Source: Mucilaginibacter glaciei
Lineage (GTDB): Bacteria > Bacteroidota > Bacteroidia > Sphingobacteriales > Sphingobacteriaceae
DNA: 64,000 nucleotides
Assembly (NCBI RefSeq): GCF_014773245.1
Contig: NZ_JACWMX010000007.1
Location: 62,001 to 126,000, forward strand
Direction: 5' to 3'
In this document: positions 55,320 through 63,502 of the stretch, piece after piece
How the letters are laid out: every line of letters starts with the position of its first letter
Position numbering within the stretch: position 1 is the stretch's first letter
Made by a program: the position numbers and the translations under genes
The notes under the pieces: generated by a model
Told to the model about the DNA's origin: nothing
What the model saw: only the letters and a program-made list of their open reading frames with translations
Databases searched by the model: none

Positions 55320-55727
55320 TTATTTAAAACTATTCCTTCTGGCCAAAACCGACCCGGAAACTGCCATAATAGCACCTGCAAAAAGCACCAACCAGCCCCA
55401 CTTAAAGTTAATTTGCCGGGTTAAAAACCCATTCAATACTTTAAAGGGAATAAAGCTAAACGTAGTTTTTACCTTAAGTACGGCGGCAATATAAAGCAAC
55501 GCTACTAAAATAAGGGAGCACCATGCAGCTATGCGCGTAACCTTAGCCTGGTTTAATGCTGTGCATACAATGCCAATTACCCCTACCAGCATTAACAGCA
55601 TGCCGTAAGGCTGGTTAAGCTTGTAAACATTCCAGGTAACAATATGAAACACTCGCAGCAATGGGCAAAACGTTGCAGCTATCAGCAAAAAAAAGCCTGT
55701 AGTGGCTAAAAGTGATGAGGGACGCAT
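55320..55727 (-). CDS. Four-helix membrane protein of unknown function
   Basis: A 135-residue protein with four membrane helices: TTGFFLLIAATFCPLL, YGMLLMLVGVIGIVCTA, IAAWCSLILVALLYIAAVL and WGWLVLFAGAIMAVSGSVL. The end is a basic tail, ARRNSFK. ATG 55725-55727 (MRPSSLLATT) is chosen because it lies eight bases after gldC and opens directly into the first helix. No family is recognised. It is probably co-transcribed with gldC. Confidence 0.7.
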   Translation of the reverse strand: MRPSSLLATTGFFLLIAATFCPLLRVFHIVTWNVYKLNQPYGMLLMLVGVIGIVCTALNQAKVTRIAAWCSLILVALLYIAAVLKVKTTFSFIPFKVLNGFLTRQINFKWGWLVLFAGAIMAVSGSVLARRNSFK

Positions 55728-55734
55728 TGGGTAA

Positions 55735-56064
55735 TTATTGTTTGATATCCATTTTATCGGCAAAGTGGGCGCAGTAATCGCGCAGGTCTTCAACGATGTT
55801 GGTTTCGCCGGTGGCGCGTAAAAAGGTATCGCCCATGGTTTGCAGGGTTTCATAAAAGAAACGTTTCATTTCATCAACCGGCATATCCTTTGTCCAAAGG
55901 TCAATCTTCAAAGTATTTTTATAGCTTTGATCCCATAACGATAGCATAAAGGCCTGCACTGGCAGGGCTTCATCGTTTTTGGAATCGGTAGATTCCCACA
56001 ATATGTTTTCAGGGATGTTATTATCGTCGAGTTGTACGGTCAGCTTTATTTCAGCGGTCTTCAT
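55735..56064 (-). CDS. gldC: Gliding motility protein GldC
   Basis: A 109-residue soluble protein, full length for GldC. Motifs: EIKLTVQLDDNNIPENILW, KNDEALPVQAFMLSLWD and the C-terminal YCAHFADKM. GldC is conserved in Bacteroidota, where it is linked with GldB and gliding or type IX secretion, although it is not essential for motility in all. The adjacent gene is a small membrane protein, not gldB, so the usual partner is not here. Confidence 0.93.
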   Translation of the reverse strand: MKTAEIKLTVQLDDNNIPENILWESTDSKNDEALPVQAFMLSLWDQSYKNTLKIDLWTKDMPVDEMKRFFYETLQTMGDTFLRATGETNIVEDLRDYCAHFADKMDIKQ

Positions 56065-56076
56065 CTAAAAGAAAAA

Positions 56077-56388
56077 TTATTTAACAAGTAAAAATATAAT
56101 TGCCACCAAAGTTATAAAGCTTAGCTCTATAAGCCATAGTTTTTTAGTTTCGGCAAAGAAATTACGGAAAATTATATCCAGCAATGACACAACTACTCCA
56201 AACAGCACAAATATCAAGCTGATGGTGCCGCTCCAATGCTCATAAGGGCTGCCGGTAATTTTGGCTCCGTTTAAAAATATGTAGCCTGCCAGGATAAAAA
56301 AGCCCGCACTGGCAAAATTTAAAGGACTAATCCTGAATTTTCTTGTGGGTTGATCAACGCTTTCTGCCAGATCGTTTCTGTCCGCCAT
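56077..56388 (-). CDS. Small three-helix membrane protein
   Basis: A 103-residue protein with a polar N-terminus of about 20 residues (DLAESVDQPTRKFRI) and three membrane helices: LNFASAGFFILAGYIFL, ISLIFVLFGVVVSLLDIIF and LIELSFITLVAIIFLLV. No family is recognised. Its start overlaps the 3' end of the RNA helicase gene by 35 bases, and gldC begins 12 bases after its stop, so it is translated within one operon with these genes. Confidence 0.7.
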   Translation of the reverse strand: MADRNDLAESVDQPTRKFRISPLNFASAGFFILAGYIFLNGAKITGSPYEHWSGTISLIFVLFGVVVSLLDIIFRNFFAETKKLWLIELSFITLVAIIFLLVK

Positions 56389-57712
56389 GTTTTACGGGTT
56401 TCTTGTTGGTTGGGTGATTAGGATTTTTACGGGCTTTATTAGCCTCGAATTTTTTGATCTGCGCAAGTGATTTCTTCTCGTGGAACGCCCCTTTAAAGTC
56501 GGGGTCTTCTTTCCGCTTTTGCAAATCTATTTCTTTAGCCTGCTCCTGGCGCTCATCATATCCGGTCTCTTCTATAAAAACAGTATCAGGGATGTTATAA
56601 ACCGGGATGGTTTGGCGGATAAGTTTCTGTATCTTGTTAACGTAATACTCTTCAGAAGGTACAGCAAAGGTAATGGCCACCCCCGAGTTATACGCCCTGC
56701 CGGTACGGCCAATACGGTGTACATAATCTTCGATTACCACGGGCACATCAAAGTTAATTACATGGCTTACATCACTCACATCAATCCCGCGCGAGGCTAC
56801 ATCGGTAGCTACCAGTATCTTCACCTCGTCGTTTTTGAACGAGTTGATAGAATTGATACGGGTATTTTGCCCCTTGTTGGCGTGCAGCACCTTTACTTCC
56901 TTTTCGCCAAACTTACGGGTAAGAAATTTGAAAACATCTTCGGCAGCTACGCGGGTCTTACAAAAGATCATCAGCTTTTTAATGTCGCCTTCTTTATCTA
57001 AAAGCGTTTTAAGCAGGTTGATCTTTGTTTTTACATTAGGCACATGGTATAGCTGCTGGCTCACGGTTTCGGCAGTGGTAGCCTGCGGGGTAACCTCAAT
57101 AACGGTAGGGAATTCCAGGAAGTTATGCGATAGCTCCTGGATCTTGTCAGACATAGTAGCCGAGAACAGCAGGTTTTGACGTTTAACAGGTACTACCTCT
57201 AAAATGCGGTTTATCTGCGGCATAAAACCCATATCCATCATCTTATCAGCCTCATCCAATACCAACACCTGTAAAGTTTTGGTAACGATGTGCCCTGCTA
57301 TGTAAATATCAAGGAAACGGCCGGGGGTAGCCACTATGATATCAACACCTTTGTTGATGTTCTCTATCTGGGTTTTAGGGCCTAAGCCACCAAAAAGTAC
57401 CACCACCCTTAAATCGGTATTGGCAGCAAATGCACGAATATTCTCCTCTATCTGCATGGACAGTTCGCGCGTTGGCGATACGATTAACGCCCGCGGACTG
57501 CTACCCTGCGCATATTTCAGCTTCATTAAAATAGGCAAGACATAGGCGGCAGTTTTTCCAGTGCCAGTTTGTGCAATGCCCATCACATCCTGCCCGTTCA
57601 TTATCGGCGGAATGGCTTTTTGTTGTATCGGCGTAGCTTCGGTATAACCGGCATCAGCAATGGCGTTCAGGATCTGCCGGTTAAAATTAAAATCTTCAAA
57701 AGTTACAGCCAT
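56354..57712 (-). CDS. DEAD-box RNA helicase, RhlE-like
   Basis: A 452-residue helicase. It has the Q-motif region GYTEATPIQQKAIP, motif I AQTGTGKTAAYVLP, PTRELSMQIEE, TPGRFLD, motif II VLDEADKMMDMG, motif III SAT, ATDVASRGIDV and HRIGRTGRAY. A Lys/Arg-rich tail of about 60 residues ends KHGGQKRSGRKR and probably binds RNA. RhlE-type helicases remodel rRNA or mRNA, often at low temperature. It heads a run that continues with the small membrane protein and gldC. Confidence 0.95.
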   Translation of the reverse strand: MAVTFEDFNFNRQILNAIADAGYTEATPIQQKAIPPIMNGQDVMGIAQTGTGKTAAYVLPILMKLKYAQGSSPRALIVSPTRELSMQIEENIRAFAANTDLRVVVLFGGLGPKTQIENINKGVDIIVATPGRFLDIYIAGHIVTKTLQVLVLDEADKMMDMGFMPQINRILEVVPVKRQNLLFSATMSDKIQELSHNFLEFPTVIEVTPQATTAETVSQQLYHVPNVKTKINLLKTLLDKEGDIKKLMIFCKTRVAAEDVFKFLTRKFGEKEVKVLHANKGQNTRINSINSFKNDEVKILVATDVASRGIDVSDVSHVINFDVPVVIEDYVHRIGRTGRAYNSGVAITFAVPSEEYYVNKIQKLIRQTIPVYNIPDTVFIEETGYDERQEQAKEIDLQKRKEDPDFKGAFHEKKSLAQIKKFEANKARKNPNHPTNKKPVKHGGQKRSGRKR

Positions 57713-57828
57713 AGCCGCAAAGATAAGGTTTTTGTTGAGGACAATGGATTAAGGATGGAAAGATGAAAGAGTAATAGATAAAAACCGGCAGGTTTTACTA
57801 TTCGTTTAATAATGAATATATTTGTGTT

Positions 57829-58059
57829 ATGATACGCACCATACTTAAATCGGATCAAAATAACTTGACAATTTCCTTACCGGACGACCTTGTGGGTAAG
57901 CTTATAGAGGTTATTGCTTTTGAGATTGAAGACGTGAAGAATGGTGATCTTGTAAGTAAACCTAAACCATCGCAGCTACGCGGATTTTTATCTGAAAAAA
58001 GTTCGAAATTGATGCATGATCATGTTAACCAAAGCAGAGCCGAATGGGATACATTGTAG
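57829..58059 (+). CDS. Antitoxin of a VapBC-like pair
   Basis: A 76-residue protein. The N-terminal half, ILKSDQNNLTISLPDDLVGK followed by EVIAFEIED, fits the beta-rich DNA-binding part of small antitoxins found before PIN toxins in Bacteroidota. The C-terminal half (SQLRGFLSEKSSKLMHDHV, SRAEWDTL) would wrap the toxin. The stop overlaps the toxin start ATG by 16 bases. The frame is intact. Confidence 0.78.
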   Translation: MIRTILKSDQNNLTISLPDDLVGKLIEVIAFEIEDVKNGDLVSKPKPSQLRGFLSEKSSKLMHDHVNQSRAEWDTL

Positions 58060-58463
58060 ATAGCAATGTTTTAATCGATTATTTGGCAGAACATTTCGAA
58101 AACGCACAACTTAAAGTTCTCGACACGATATTTTATTAGGCTTTAATTTTTTCGGTAGTTACCAAAATCGAAGTTTTGGGATATAACGGAGAACCTGAAA
58201 AAGAAAAGAAAATGGGACAATTCGTTTATTACTCGCAAATCATTAATCTTGATGAAGCCATTGTGGATAAGACAATCGAGATTACAAAATTAATGAAAAT
58301 AAAAATGCCCGATGCCATAATAGCATCTACAGCATTGGTTTATGATCATACATTAATTACCCGAGATACTGCAGATTTTAAACGCGTTGCTGGTCTTAGA
58401 TTATTCAACCCGTACGACGCACAACAATTAACCGCTAATTCTACCCCAAGAATAAAACCTTGA
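58044..58463 (+). pseudogene. PIN-domain toxin broken by a single TAG
   Basis: ATG 58044 overlaps the antitoxin end and opens MGYIVDSNVLIDYLAEHFEN to LDTIFY, then TAG at 58137-58139 (codon 32), then in the same frame ALIFSVVTKIEVLGYNGEPE, LMKIKMPDAIIASTALVYD, HTLITRDTADFKRVAGLRLF. All four acidic PIN residues are present (Asp of VDSN, Glu of KIEVLGY, Asp of PDAIIAS, Asp of RDTADF). PIN toxins cut tRNA or mRNA. A fragment from ATG 58212 or a non-ATG start would lack the first acidic residue. The intact antitoxin has probably lost its partner. Confidence 0.82.
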
Positions 58464-58466
58464 TCT

Positions 58467-59801
58467 ATGCCTACCATCCTCATCAAAGCCGCTACAGTTG
58501 TAAACGAAAACAAACAATTTATTGCCGATGTATTGGTAACGGATGGTTTGATCGATCGGATCGAGCGCTCTATAGATTTAAAGGCTGATAAAGAGATCAA
58601 TGCAGAAGGACTTCACCTATTCCCGGGTTGTATAGACGATCAGGTACATTTCCGTGAGCCTGGATTAACGCACAAGGGTAACATCCATTCCGAAAGCCGC
58701 GCGGCTGTAGCGGGTGGGATAACTTCCTTTATGGAGATGCCCAATACGATGCCTAATGCGCTAACACAAGAGTTACTTCAGGATAAATATGACATTGCCG
58801 CCCGTAACTCGCTGGCTAATTACTCCTTTTTTATGGGGGCGTCCAACGATAACCTGAGCGAGGTGTTACGTACGGACATCAGGAACGTTTGCGGTATCAA
58901 GGTATTCATGGGATCATCAACCGGGAATATGCTGGTAGATAATCCCACCACGCTGGAACACCTTTTTGCCAATTCCCCCATGCTGATCGCGACCCATTGC
59001 GAGGATGAGGCCACGATACAAAGCAACCTTAGCCATTACAAACAACTGCTGGGAGATAATATCCCGGTGAGGTTGCATCCAAAGATCCGAAGTGCCGAGG
59101 CGTGCTATCTGTCGTCATCTATGGCGGTAGAACTGGCTAAAAAGCATAACACCCGCCTGCATATTTTGCACATTTCGACAGAACGCGAAACGCATTTATT
59201 CAGCAATAATATCTCATTGGCTGACAAGCGAATAACTGCCGAGGCCTGCATCCATCATTTATGGTTTAGTGATGAGGATTACGCTGAAAAAGGTAACCTG
59301 ATCAAATGGAACCCGGCTATTAAAACTGCAGCAGACCGCAACGGCATTTTAGCCGCCGTACTGGATGGACGCATAGATGTGATAGCAACAGACCATGCCC
59401 CACATACTATTGCCGAAAAATCATTACCCTACCTGCAAGCACCAAGCGGTGGCCCCTTAGTACAGCACGCGTTAACCGCTATGCTGGAACTTTATCACCA
59501 CGGTAAAATAACATTAGAACAAATTGCCGAGAAGATGGCGCACAACGTAGCCACCATTTTCCAGATAGAAAAGCGTGGCTTTATCCGTGAGGGATATTAT
59601 GCTGACCTCGTGCTGGTTAACCTAAACAAACCATGGCATGTAGAGAAAAGCAATATCCTGTATAGTTGCGGCTGGTCGCCGTTTGAGGGGAGTACCTTTA
59701 AATCAAAGGTGGTAAGCACCATCGTATCCGGCAACCTGGCTTATGAGAATGGTGCTTTAGCAAACGACAAAAGCGGGCAAAGGATAACCTTTGCCCGCTA
59801 A
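58467..59801 (+). CDS. pyrC: Dihydroorotase
   Basis: A 444-residue metal-dependent amidohydrolase. It has the HxH-type metal site in DDQVHFREPGLTHKG, GGITSFMEMPNTMP, GIKVFMGSSTGNM, the His in LHILHISTERETH and the catalytic Asp in VIATDHAPHT. Dihydroorotase closes carbamoyl-aspartate to dihydroorotate in pyrimidine synthesis. Length and motifs fit the class I type. The stop of the disrupted toxin is three bases upstream, but the pairing is probably accidental. Confidence 0.92.
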   Translation: MPTILIKAATVVNENKQFIADVLVTDGLIDRIERSIDLKADKEINAEGLHLFPGCIDDQVHFREPGLTHKGNIHSESRAAVAGGITSFMEMPNTMPNALTQELLQDKYDIAARNSLANYSFFMGASNDNLSEVLRTDIRNVCGIKVFMGSSTGNMLVDNPTTLEHLFANSPMLIATHCEDEATIQSNLSHYKQLLGDNIPVRLHPKIRSAEACYLSSSMAVELAKKHNTRLHILHISTERETHLFSNNISLADKRITAEACIHHLWFSDEDYAEKGNLIKWNPAIKTAADRNGILAAVLDGRIDVIATDHAPHTIAEKSLPYLQAPSGGPLVQHALTAMLELYHHGKITLEQIAEKMAHNVATIFQIEKRGFIREGYYADLVLVNLNKPWHVEKSNILYSCGWSPFEGSTFKSKVVSTIVSGNLAYENGALANDKSGQRITFAR

Positions 59802-59824
59802 TCATTATTTTAAAAGTTAGCTGA

Positions 59825-60283
59825 TTAATCTACCGCCACATAGATCTTAAACTCGGTATCCTCAAATTTCTCTTTTAACTGATAAACATCAAAATCGGCG
59901 GTATAGGTGCGGTTTAAATTGCTTTGCCAAATATGCTGCCACGTAGCGCCAATATTTGCAGGGAACTCTCCATCAGCTGTGAATACTTCGTATTTACTTG
60001 CCGGGATGGCTTTACCTATAAAGCCCTCGGGCAAGTACGCTATCGAGCTTACTTTGTAGCCCAAAATGGCGGTATAGTAATCGGTATGGTCAGATTCGTA
60101 ATCTGTGTAAACACAATACACCTCGTTACCCTCCTTCTTGTGTAGTTTATCGGCAATAGCGGGTTGCATCAGTTTTTGCCAAAGCTGGCCAATATCTTTT
60201 CCGGCCTGCCCATCTTTATTTAGGGTACGCACCGCTAACCCGGCCACAAAAAACATAGGCAGATATTCTGTTTCGTTTTGCAT
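59825..60283 (-). CDS. GyrI-like / AraC effector-binding domain protein
   Basis: A 152-residue single-domain protein of the GyrI/Rob effector-binding fold. Motifs: FFVAGLAVRTLNKDG, DIGQLWQKLMQPAIADKL, VYCVYTDYESDHTDYYTAIL and the C-terminal QLKEKFEDTEFKIYVAVD. Such domains bind small hydrophobic molecules and, alone, act as sequestering proteins or have hydrolase side activity. It follows the SRPBCC gene by nine bases and thus the WYL regulator on the same strand. Confidence 0.82.
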   Translation of the reverse strand: MQNETEYLPMFFVAGLAVRTLNKDGQAGKDIGQLWQKLMQPAIADKLHKKEGNEVYCVYTDYESDHTDYYTAILGYKVSSIAYLPEGFIGKAIPASKYEVFTADGEFPANIGATWQHIWQSNLNRTYTADFDVYQLKEKFEDTEFKIYVAVD

Positions 60284-60292
60284 GGTGTGGGT

Positions 60293-60724
60293 TTAGCTTG
60301 GTAGTTCTAATAACTTTTTCAATTCGCCCATCAGCATCTGCCAGTTATTTTCGGAGTGCTCTTTTGCATTTTCGTCCTTAATATTATCCTGAGTGATGGT
60401 GAGGATGGTAACGCTGTCTGCCTCGTTAAGCGCGTAGCTCACGTTCGCGTAGTTTTCCGGCTTATCTTCTGTGCCGCTCATGCTGCTCCAGTAGGTATAC
60501 TTTAAATACTCTTCCGGGATCACCTCTAAGATAATTCCCCTATCCTCATATTTGTTACCGTCCCATTCGCCGCTAAAGGTAATAGGGCTGTCTTTTTTAA
60601 AGTCGGATCTGAGCTCGGTGCCAAAGAAATAGGTTTTCACCATCTCGTAATTAGTGAGGCCTTTCCAAACCTGGGCTGCGGTAGCGTTGAAAGTTACCTC
60701 GGTTGATAAAGTTAATTTTTCCAT
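60293..60724 (-). CDS. SRPBCC / AHSA1-like domain protein
   Basis: A 143-residue protein of the AHSA1/CalC subfamily: TLSTEVTFNATAAQVWKGL at the start, EWDGNKYEDRGIILEVIPEE in the middle, and a C-terminal helix WQMLMGELKKLLEL. The helix-grip fold binds lipophilic ligands or proteins. ATG 60722-60724 (MEKLTLSTEV) is chosen since it begins at the fold. It lies between the WYL regulator and the GyrI-like gene. Confidence 0.82.
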   Translation of the reverse strand: MEKLTLSTEVTFNATAAQVWKGLTNYEMVKTYFFGTELRSDFKKDSPITFSGEWDGNKYEDRGIILEVIPEEYLKYTYWSSMSGTEDKPENYANVSYALNEADSVTILTITQDNIKDENAKEHSENNWQMLMGELKKLLELPS

Positions 60725-60786
60725 TGTGAATGTTGTTTGCTGCAAAAAAACAAAGCTTAATGACAACAGTATGTCAGCAGGAAATT

Positions 60787-61743
60787 TTAAAGGGAAATAT
60801 TGGTTGTTTTATCGAGGATGCCTTGGGCAATTATCCTTACCCGCTCCTTAAGCTCCGGCGGACTAACAATTTCCCCCTCATCGCCAAACATAATGAACCA
60901 GCGTGCAAAGCCCTCGATAGACGTGGTCAGGAAGGTCATCTCTACCTGATCTCTGATCTTCTTTTCGGACACGAAACCGTGATAATAACGCTGTTCGGCT
61001 ATGTAAGGCAGTACTCTGTTGTTAACTTTCATTACTACCGTTTCCAGCTTTTTCTCGTGCGCAGTTTGGGCAATGTAGGCCTTTAAAGTTGGATGCTTAC
61101 CTTCAAACTTTTTATCTAATTCGGTAAGAGAGCTGATCCTGTCCGTCCGGAAGTCACGGTAATCGGCACGCATGCGGCAGTAGGCTATCAGGTGCCAAAA
61201 GCTATCCAGGTAAAAAATGCCAACCGGTTCTATCTCGCGCTTGGTTTGCTGCTGAGTGTAGCCGGCCAGGTAGTCGATACAAATCACAGTTTTGTGCGAG
61301 ATACAGTTTAGGATGGCTTGGATATGGTCGTTATTATTGATTGCGCTTTGCGGGCGGCTCTTCAGCACCTGGATGTTATGATCCATACTTTCCAGCATAT
61401 CCTTTTCTGCGGTTTTCAATATCGCCCTAATTTTGTACATGGCTGATTTATGCTGCGCCGCTGTAGATTCGTCGGTTAATTTCTCTACAAACTTCTCGGC
61501 AGTTAAAAAAGCGGTGGCTTCCTCGCGGGTAAACATTATGGGCGGCAAACGGTAACCATCCATAATAGAATAGCCCACCCCGGCTTCCCCTATTATGGGG
61601 ATGCCTGCCTCTTCCAGCGTTTTAACATCGCGATAAACCGTGCGCAGGCTAATATCAAACCGCGCGGCGATATCACTTGCCTTAACCACCCTGCGCGATT
61701 GCAGCTGGATCAATATGGCAGAGATGCGGTCGATGCGGTTCAT
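60787..61743 (-). CDS. YafY-type HTH/WYL transcriptional regulator
   Basis: A 318-residue regulator. The N-terminal HTH-11 domain reads ILIQLQSRRVVKASDIAARF, DISLRTVYRDVKTLEEAGIP. A linker with helix YRLPPIMFTREEATAF follows, then the WYL-type ligand domain with VEPVGIFYLDSFWHLIAYC-like sequence (REIEPVGIFYLDSFWHLIAY; WHL in place of WYL) and FRTDRISSL. Such proteins sense nucleotides or DNA damage. It lies upstream of the SRPBCC and GyrI-like genes and may control them. Confidence 0.9.
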   Translation of the reverse strand: MNRIDRISAILIQLQSRRVVKASDIAARFDISLRTVYRDVKTLEEAGIPIIGEAGVGYSIMDGYRLPPIMFTREEATAFLTAEKFVEKLTDESTAAQHKSAMYKIRAILKTAEKDMLESMDHNIQVLKSRPQSAINNNDHIQAILNCISHKTVICIDYLAGYTQQQTKREIEPVGIFYLDSFWHLIAYCRMRADYRDFRTDRISSLTELDKKFEGKHPTLKAYIAQTAHEKKLETVVMKVNNRVLPYIAEQRYYHGFVSEKKIRDQVEMTFLTTSIEGFARWFIMFGDEGEIVSPPELKERVRIIAQGILDKTTNISL

Positions 61744-61799
61744 GCCTCAAATTAAATAAAAAACCTTTTACCTTCGTATATCTTTTGAATATAAAACCC

Positions 61800-62234
61800 A
61801 TGGCAACAGAACCACAGGACAAGATAATCACCTACGCCAGCTACTACGACCCAATGCTGGCCCAAACTATCCGCAGCAAACTGGAGGATAACGATATCCC
61901 CTGCTTTATAGCCGACGAAAACTTTTTGAGCGCCAACCCCATTTACAACCAGGCAGCAGGTGGCATTAAGCTTAAGATATTTGAGCGCGACCTGGAGCGT
62001 TGCCGCGAGATACTGGAAGAAGATGATGCGCTGATAGCAGAATCGCACGAGGAAGATACCAGCGATAGCCCGGTTATTTGCCCTTATTGCGGCTCTACAG
62101 ATGTACGTTACGGCTCTGCTACCGAAAAGAAAGTACATTGGGTTAATGCCATTTTTATATTGTTGTTATCAGTTTGGCCATTTTATACTAACAAAGCCTG
62201 GCACTGCTTTAATTGCGGTAAGGATTTTGAATAG
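61800..62234 (+). CDS. DUF2007 signalling-type protein with C-terminal zinc ribbon
   Basis: A 144-residue protein. Residues 1-75 follow the DUF2007 pattern (ITYASYYDPMLAQTIRSKLE, IPCFIADENFL, GGIKLKIFERDLERCREIL). An acidic linker leads to two cysteine pairs, CPYCGSTDVRYG and CFNCGKDF, probably one zinc ribbon split by a hydrophobic helix (VNAIFILLLSVWPFY). DUF2007 has been linked to small signal-transducing proteins related to PII. ATG 61800 (MATEPQDK) is chosen. Confidence 0.8.
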   Translation: MATEPQDKIITYASYYDPMLAQTIRSKLEDNDIPCFIADENFLSANPIYNQAAGGIKLKIFERDLERCREILEEDDALIAESHEEDTSDSPVICPYCGSTDVRYGSATEKKVHWVNAIFILLLSVWPFYTNKAWHCFNCGKDFE

Positions 62235-62245
62235 AGAGCGCTACC

Positions 62246-62304
62246 TAAACCCTCCCCGAGCGCTTTTAAAAGAAATCTCCTCTTACGGGGGAGATTAGAG
62301 GGGA
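62246..62304. repeat. Palindromic intergenic repeat
   Basis: AATCTCC (62274-62280) pairs with GGAGATT (62290-62296), and flanking CCCTCCCC and GAGGGG blocks extend the symmetry. Such CCTCCCC-type elements are common dispersed repeats in Bacteroidota; it may also act as a terminator between the DUF2007 gene and the asparaginase. Confidence 0.5.
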
Positions 62305-62378
62305 TTGGCTGTTGCCCATTTTTGTATCAAAGCTGATACATTAAAACTTGTATATTGCCACACCTTTATATTAGCCCC

Positions 62379-63401
62379 ATGTTTAATCGCCGTAAATTTC
62401 TTAAACTTTCAGCTGTAACCGCCTCGGTCACTGCTCTGTCTAAATACAACACAGTAAAAGCTGCCGATCTGGTTGCTGCACCCAACCTGCCCATCGTGAT
62501 ATCCACCTGGGATTTTGGCATCCAGGCCAATAAAGAAGCCTGGAAAACACTGTCAAAAGGCGGCCGCGCTTTAGACGCAGTTGAAGCCGGGGTAAAGATC
62601 CCAGAGGCCGATATGAAAAATCATACCGTAGGCCGTGCAGGCTATCCTGACCGCGATGGGCGTGTAACCTTAGATGCCTGCATTATGGACGAGTTTGGTA
62701 ATTGCGGATCGGTAGCGGCAATGGAAGATATAGCCCACCCGATAACCGTTGCCCGTTTGGTGATGGAAAAAACACCGCATGTAATGCTGGTGGGCGACGG
62801 CGCATCGCAGTTTGCGGTGGAGCAGGGTATTAAACGTGAAAAATTACTCACCCCCGAATCTGAAAAAGAGTGGAAAAAATGGCTGTTAAAGGCAGAGTAT
62901 TCGCCTAAAATGAATATAGAGAATGCACAACACCGCCCGGGTGGTAAGTATAACCATGACACCATCGGGATGTTGGCGATTGATGCGAAAGGTAACATCA
63001 GCGGGGCTTGTACTACCAGCGGCATGGCCTTTAAACTGCATGGCCGTGTGGGCGATAGCCCAATCATTGGTGCAGGTTTATATGTAGACAACGAAGTAGG
63101 CGGCGCAACATCAACCGGTGTGGGAGAAGAGGTTATCCGTAATGTAGGCAGCTTTTTGGTGGTGGAACTGATGCGCCAAGGCTACTCGCCCGAGGATGCC
63201 TGTAAAGAGGCCGTTAACCGCATCATTAAAAAGAAACCGACTACTGCGAAAGAGATCCAGGTAGGCTTTTTAGCTATTAACAAAAAAGGTGAATACGGCG
63301 CTTATGCCATACAGGAAGGTTTCAGTTTTGCCGTTTGCGATTCAAAAAGCCAGGACACGCTGATTCCCGGCAAAAGCTTTTACAAAGACGAAAAGAAATA
63401 A
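62379..63401 (+). CDS. N4-(beta-N-acetylglucosaminyl)-L-asparaginase (Ntn hydrolase)
   Basis: A 340-residue exported enzyme. The start MFNRRKFLKLSA is a twin-arginine-type signal (RRKFLK). The Ntn-hydrolase features are ALDAVEAGVKIPEADMKN, GYPDRDGRVTLDACIMD, NCGSVAAMEDI, and the autocleavage site YNHDTIGMLAID with nucleophile Thr (near residue 193), then GACTTSGMAFKLHGRVGDSPI and GGATSTGVGEEVIR. The enzyme splits the GlcNAc-Asn bond of N-glycopeptides (aspartylglucosaminidase). The length and motifs match this group better than plant-type asparaginases. Confidence 0.9.
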   Translation: MFNRRKFLKLSAVTASVTALSKYNTVKAADLVAAPNLPIVISTWDFGIQANKEAWKTLSKGGRALDAVEAGVKIPEADMKNHTVGRAGYPDRDGRVTLDACIMDEFGNCGSVAAMEDIAHPITVARLVMEKTPHVMLVGDGASQFAVEQGIKREKLLTPESEKEWKKWLLKAEYSPKMNIENAQHRPGGKYNHDTIGMLAIDAKGNISGACTTSGMAFKLHGRVGDSPIIGAGLYVDNEVGGATSTGVGEEVIRNVGSFLVVELMRQGYSPEDACKEAVNRIIKKKPTTAKEIQVGFLAINKKGEYGAYAIQEGFSFAVCDSKSQDTLIPGKSFYKDEKK

Positions 63402-63502
63402 CACTGCAGTTAACCTTCAATAGCTTTCAGTTTAAAACAATAGCTGCGCTAAACATATTACTCAAATTGTAGTTTCATTGCTGCAAGAACACGATTTCAT
63501 CT

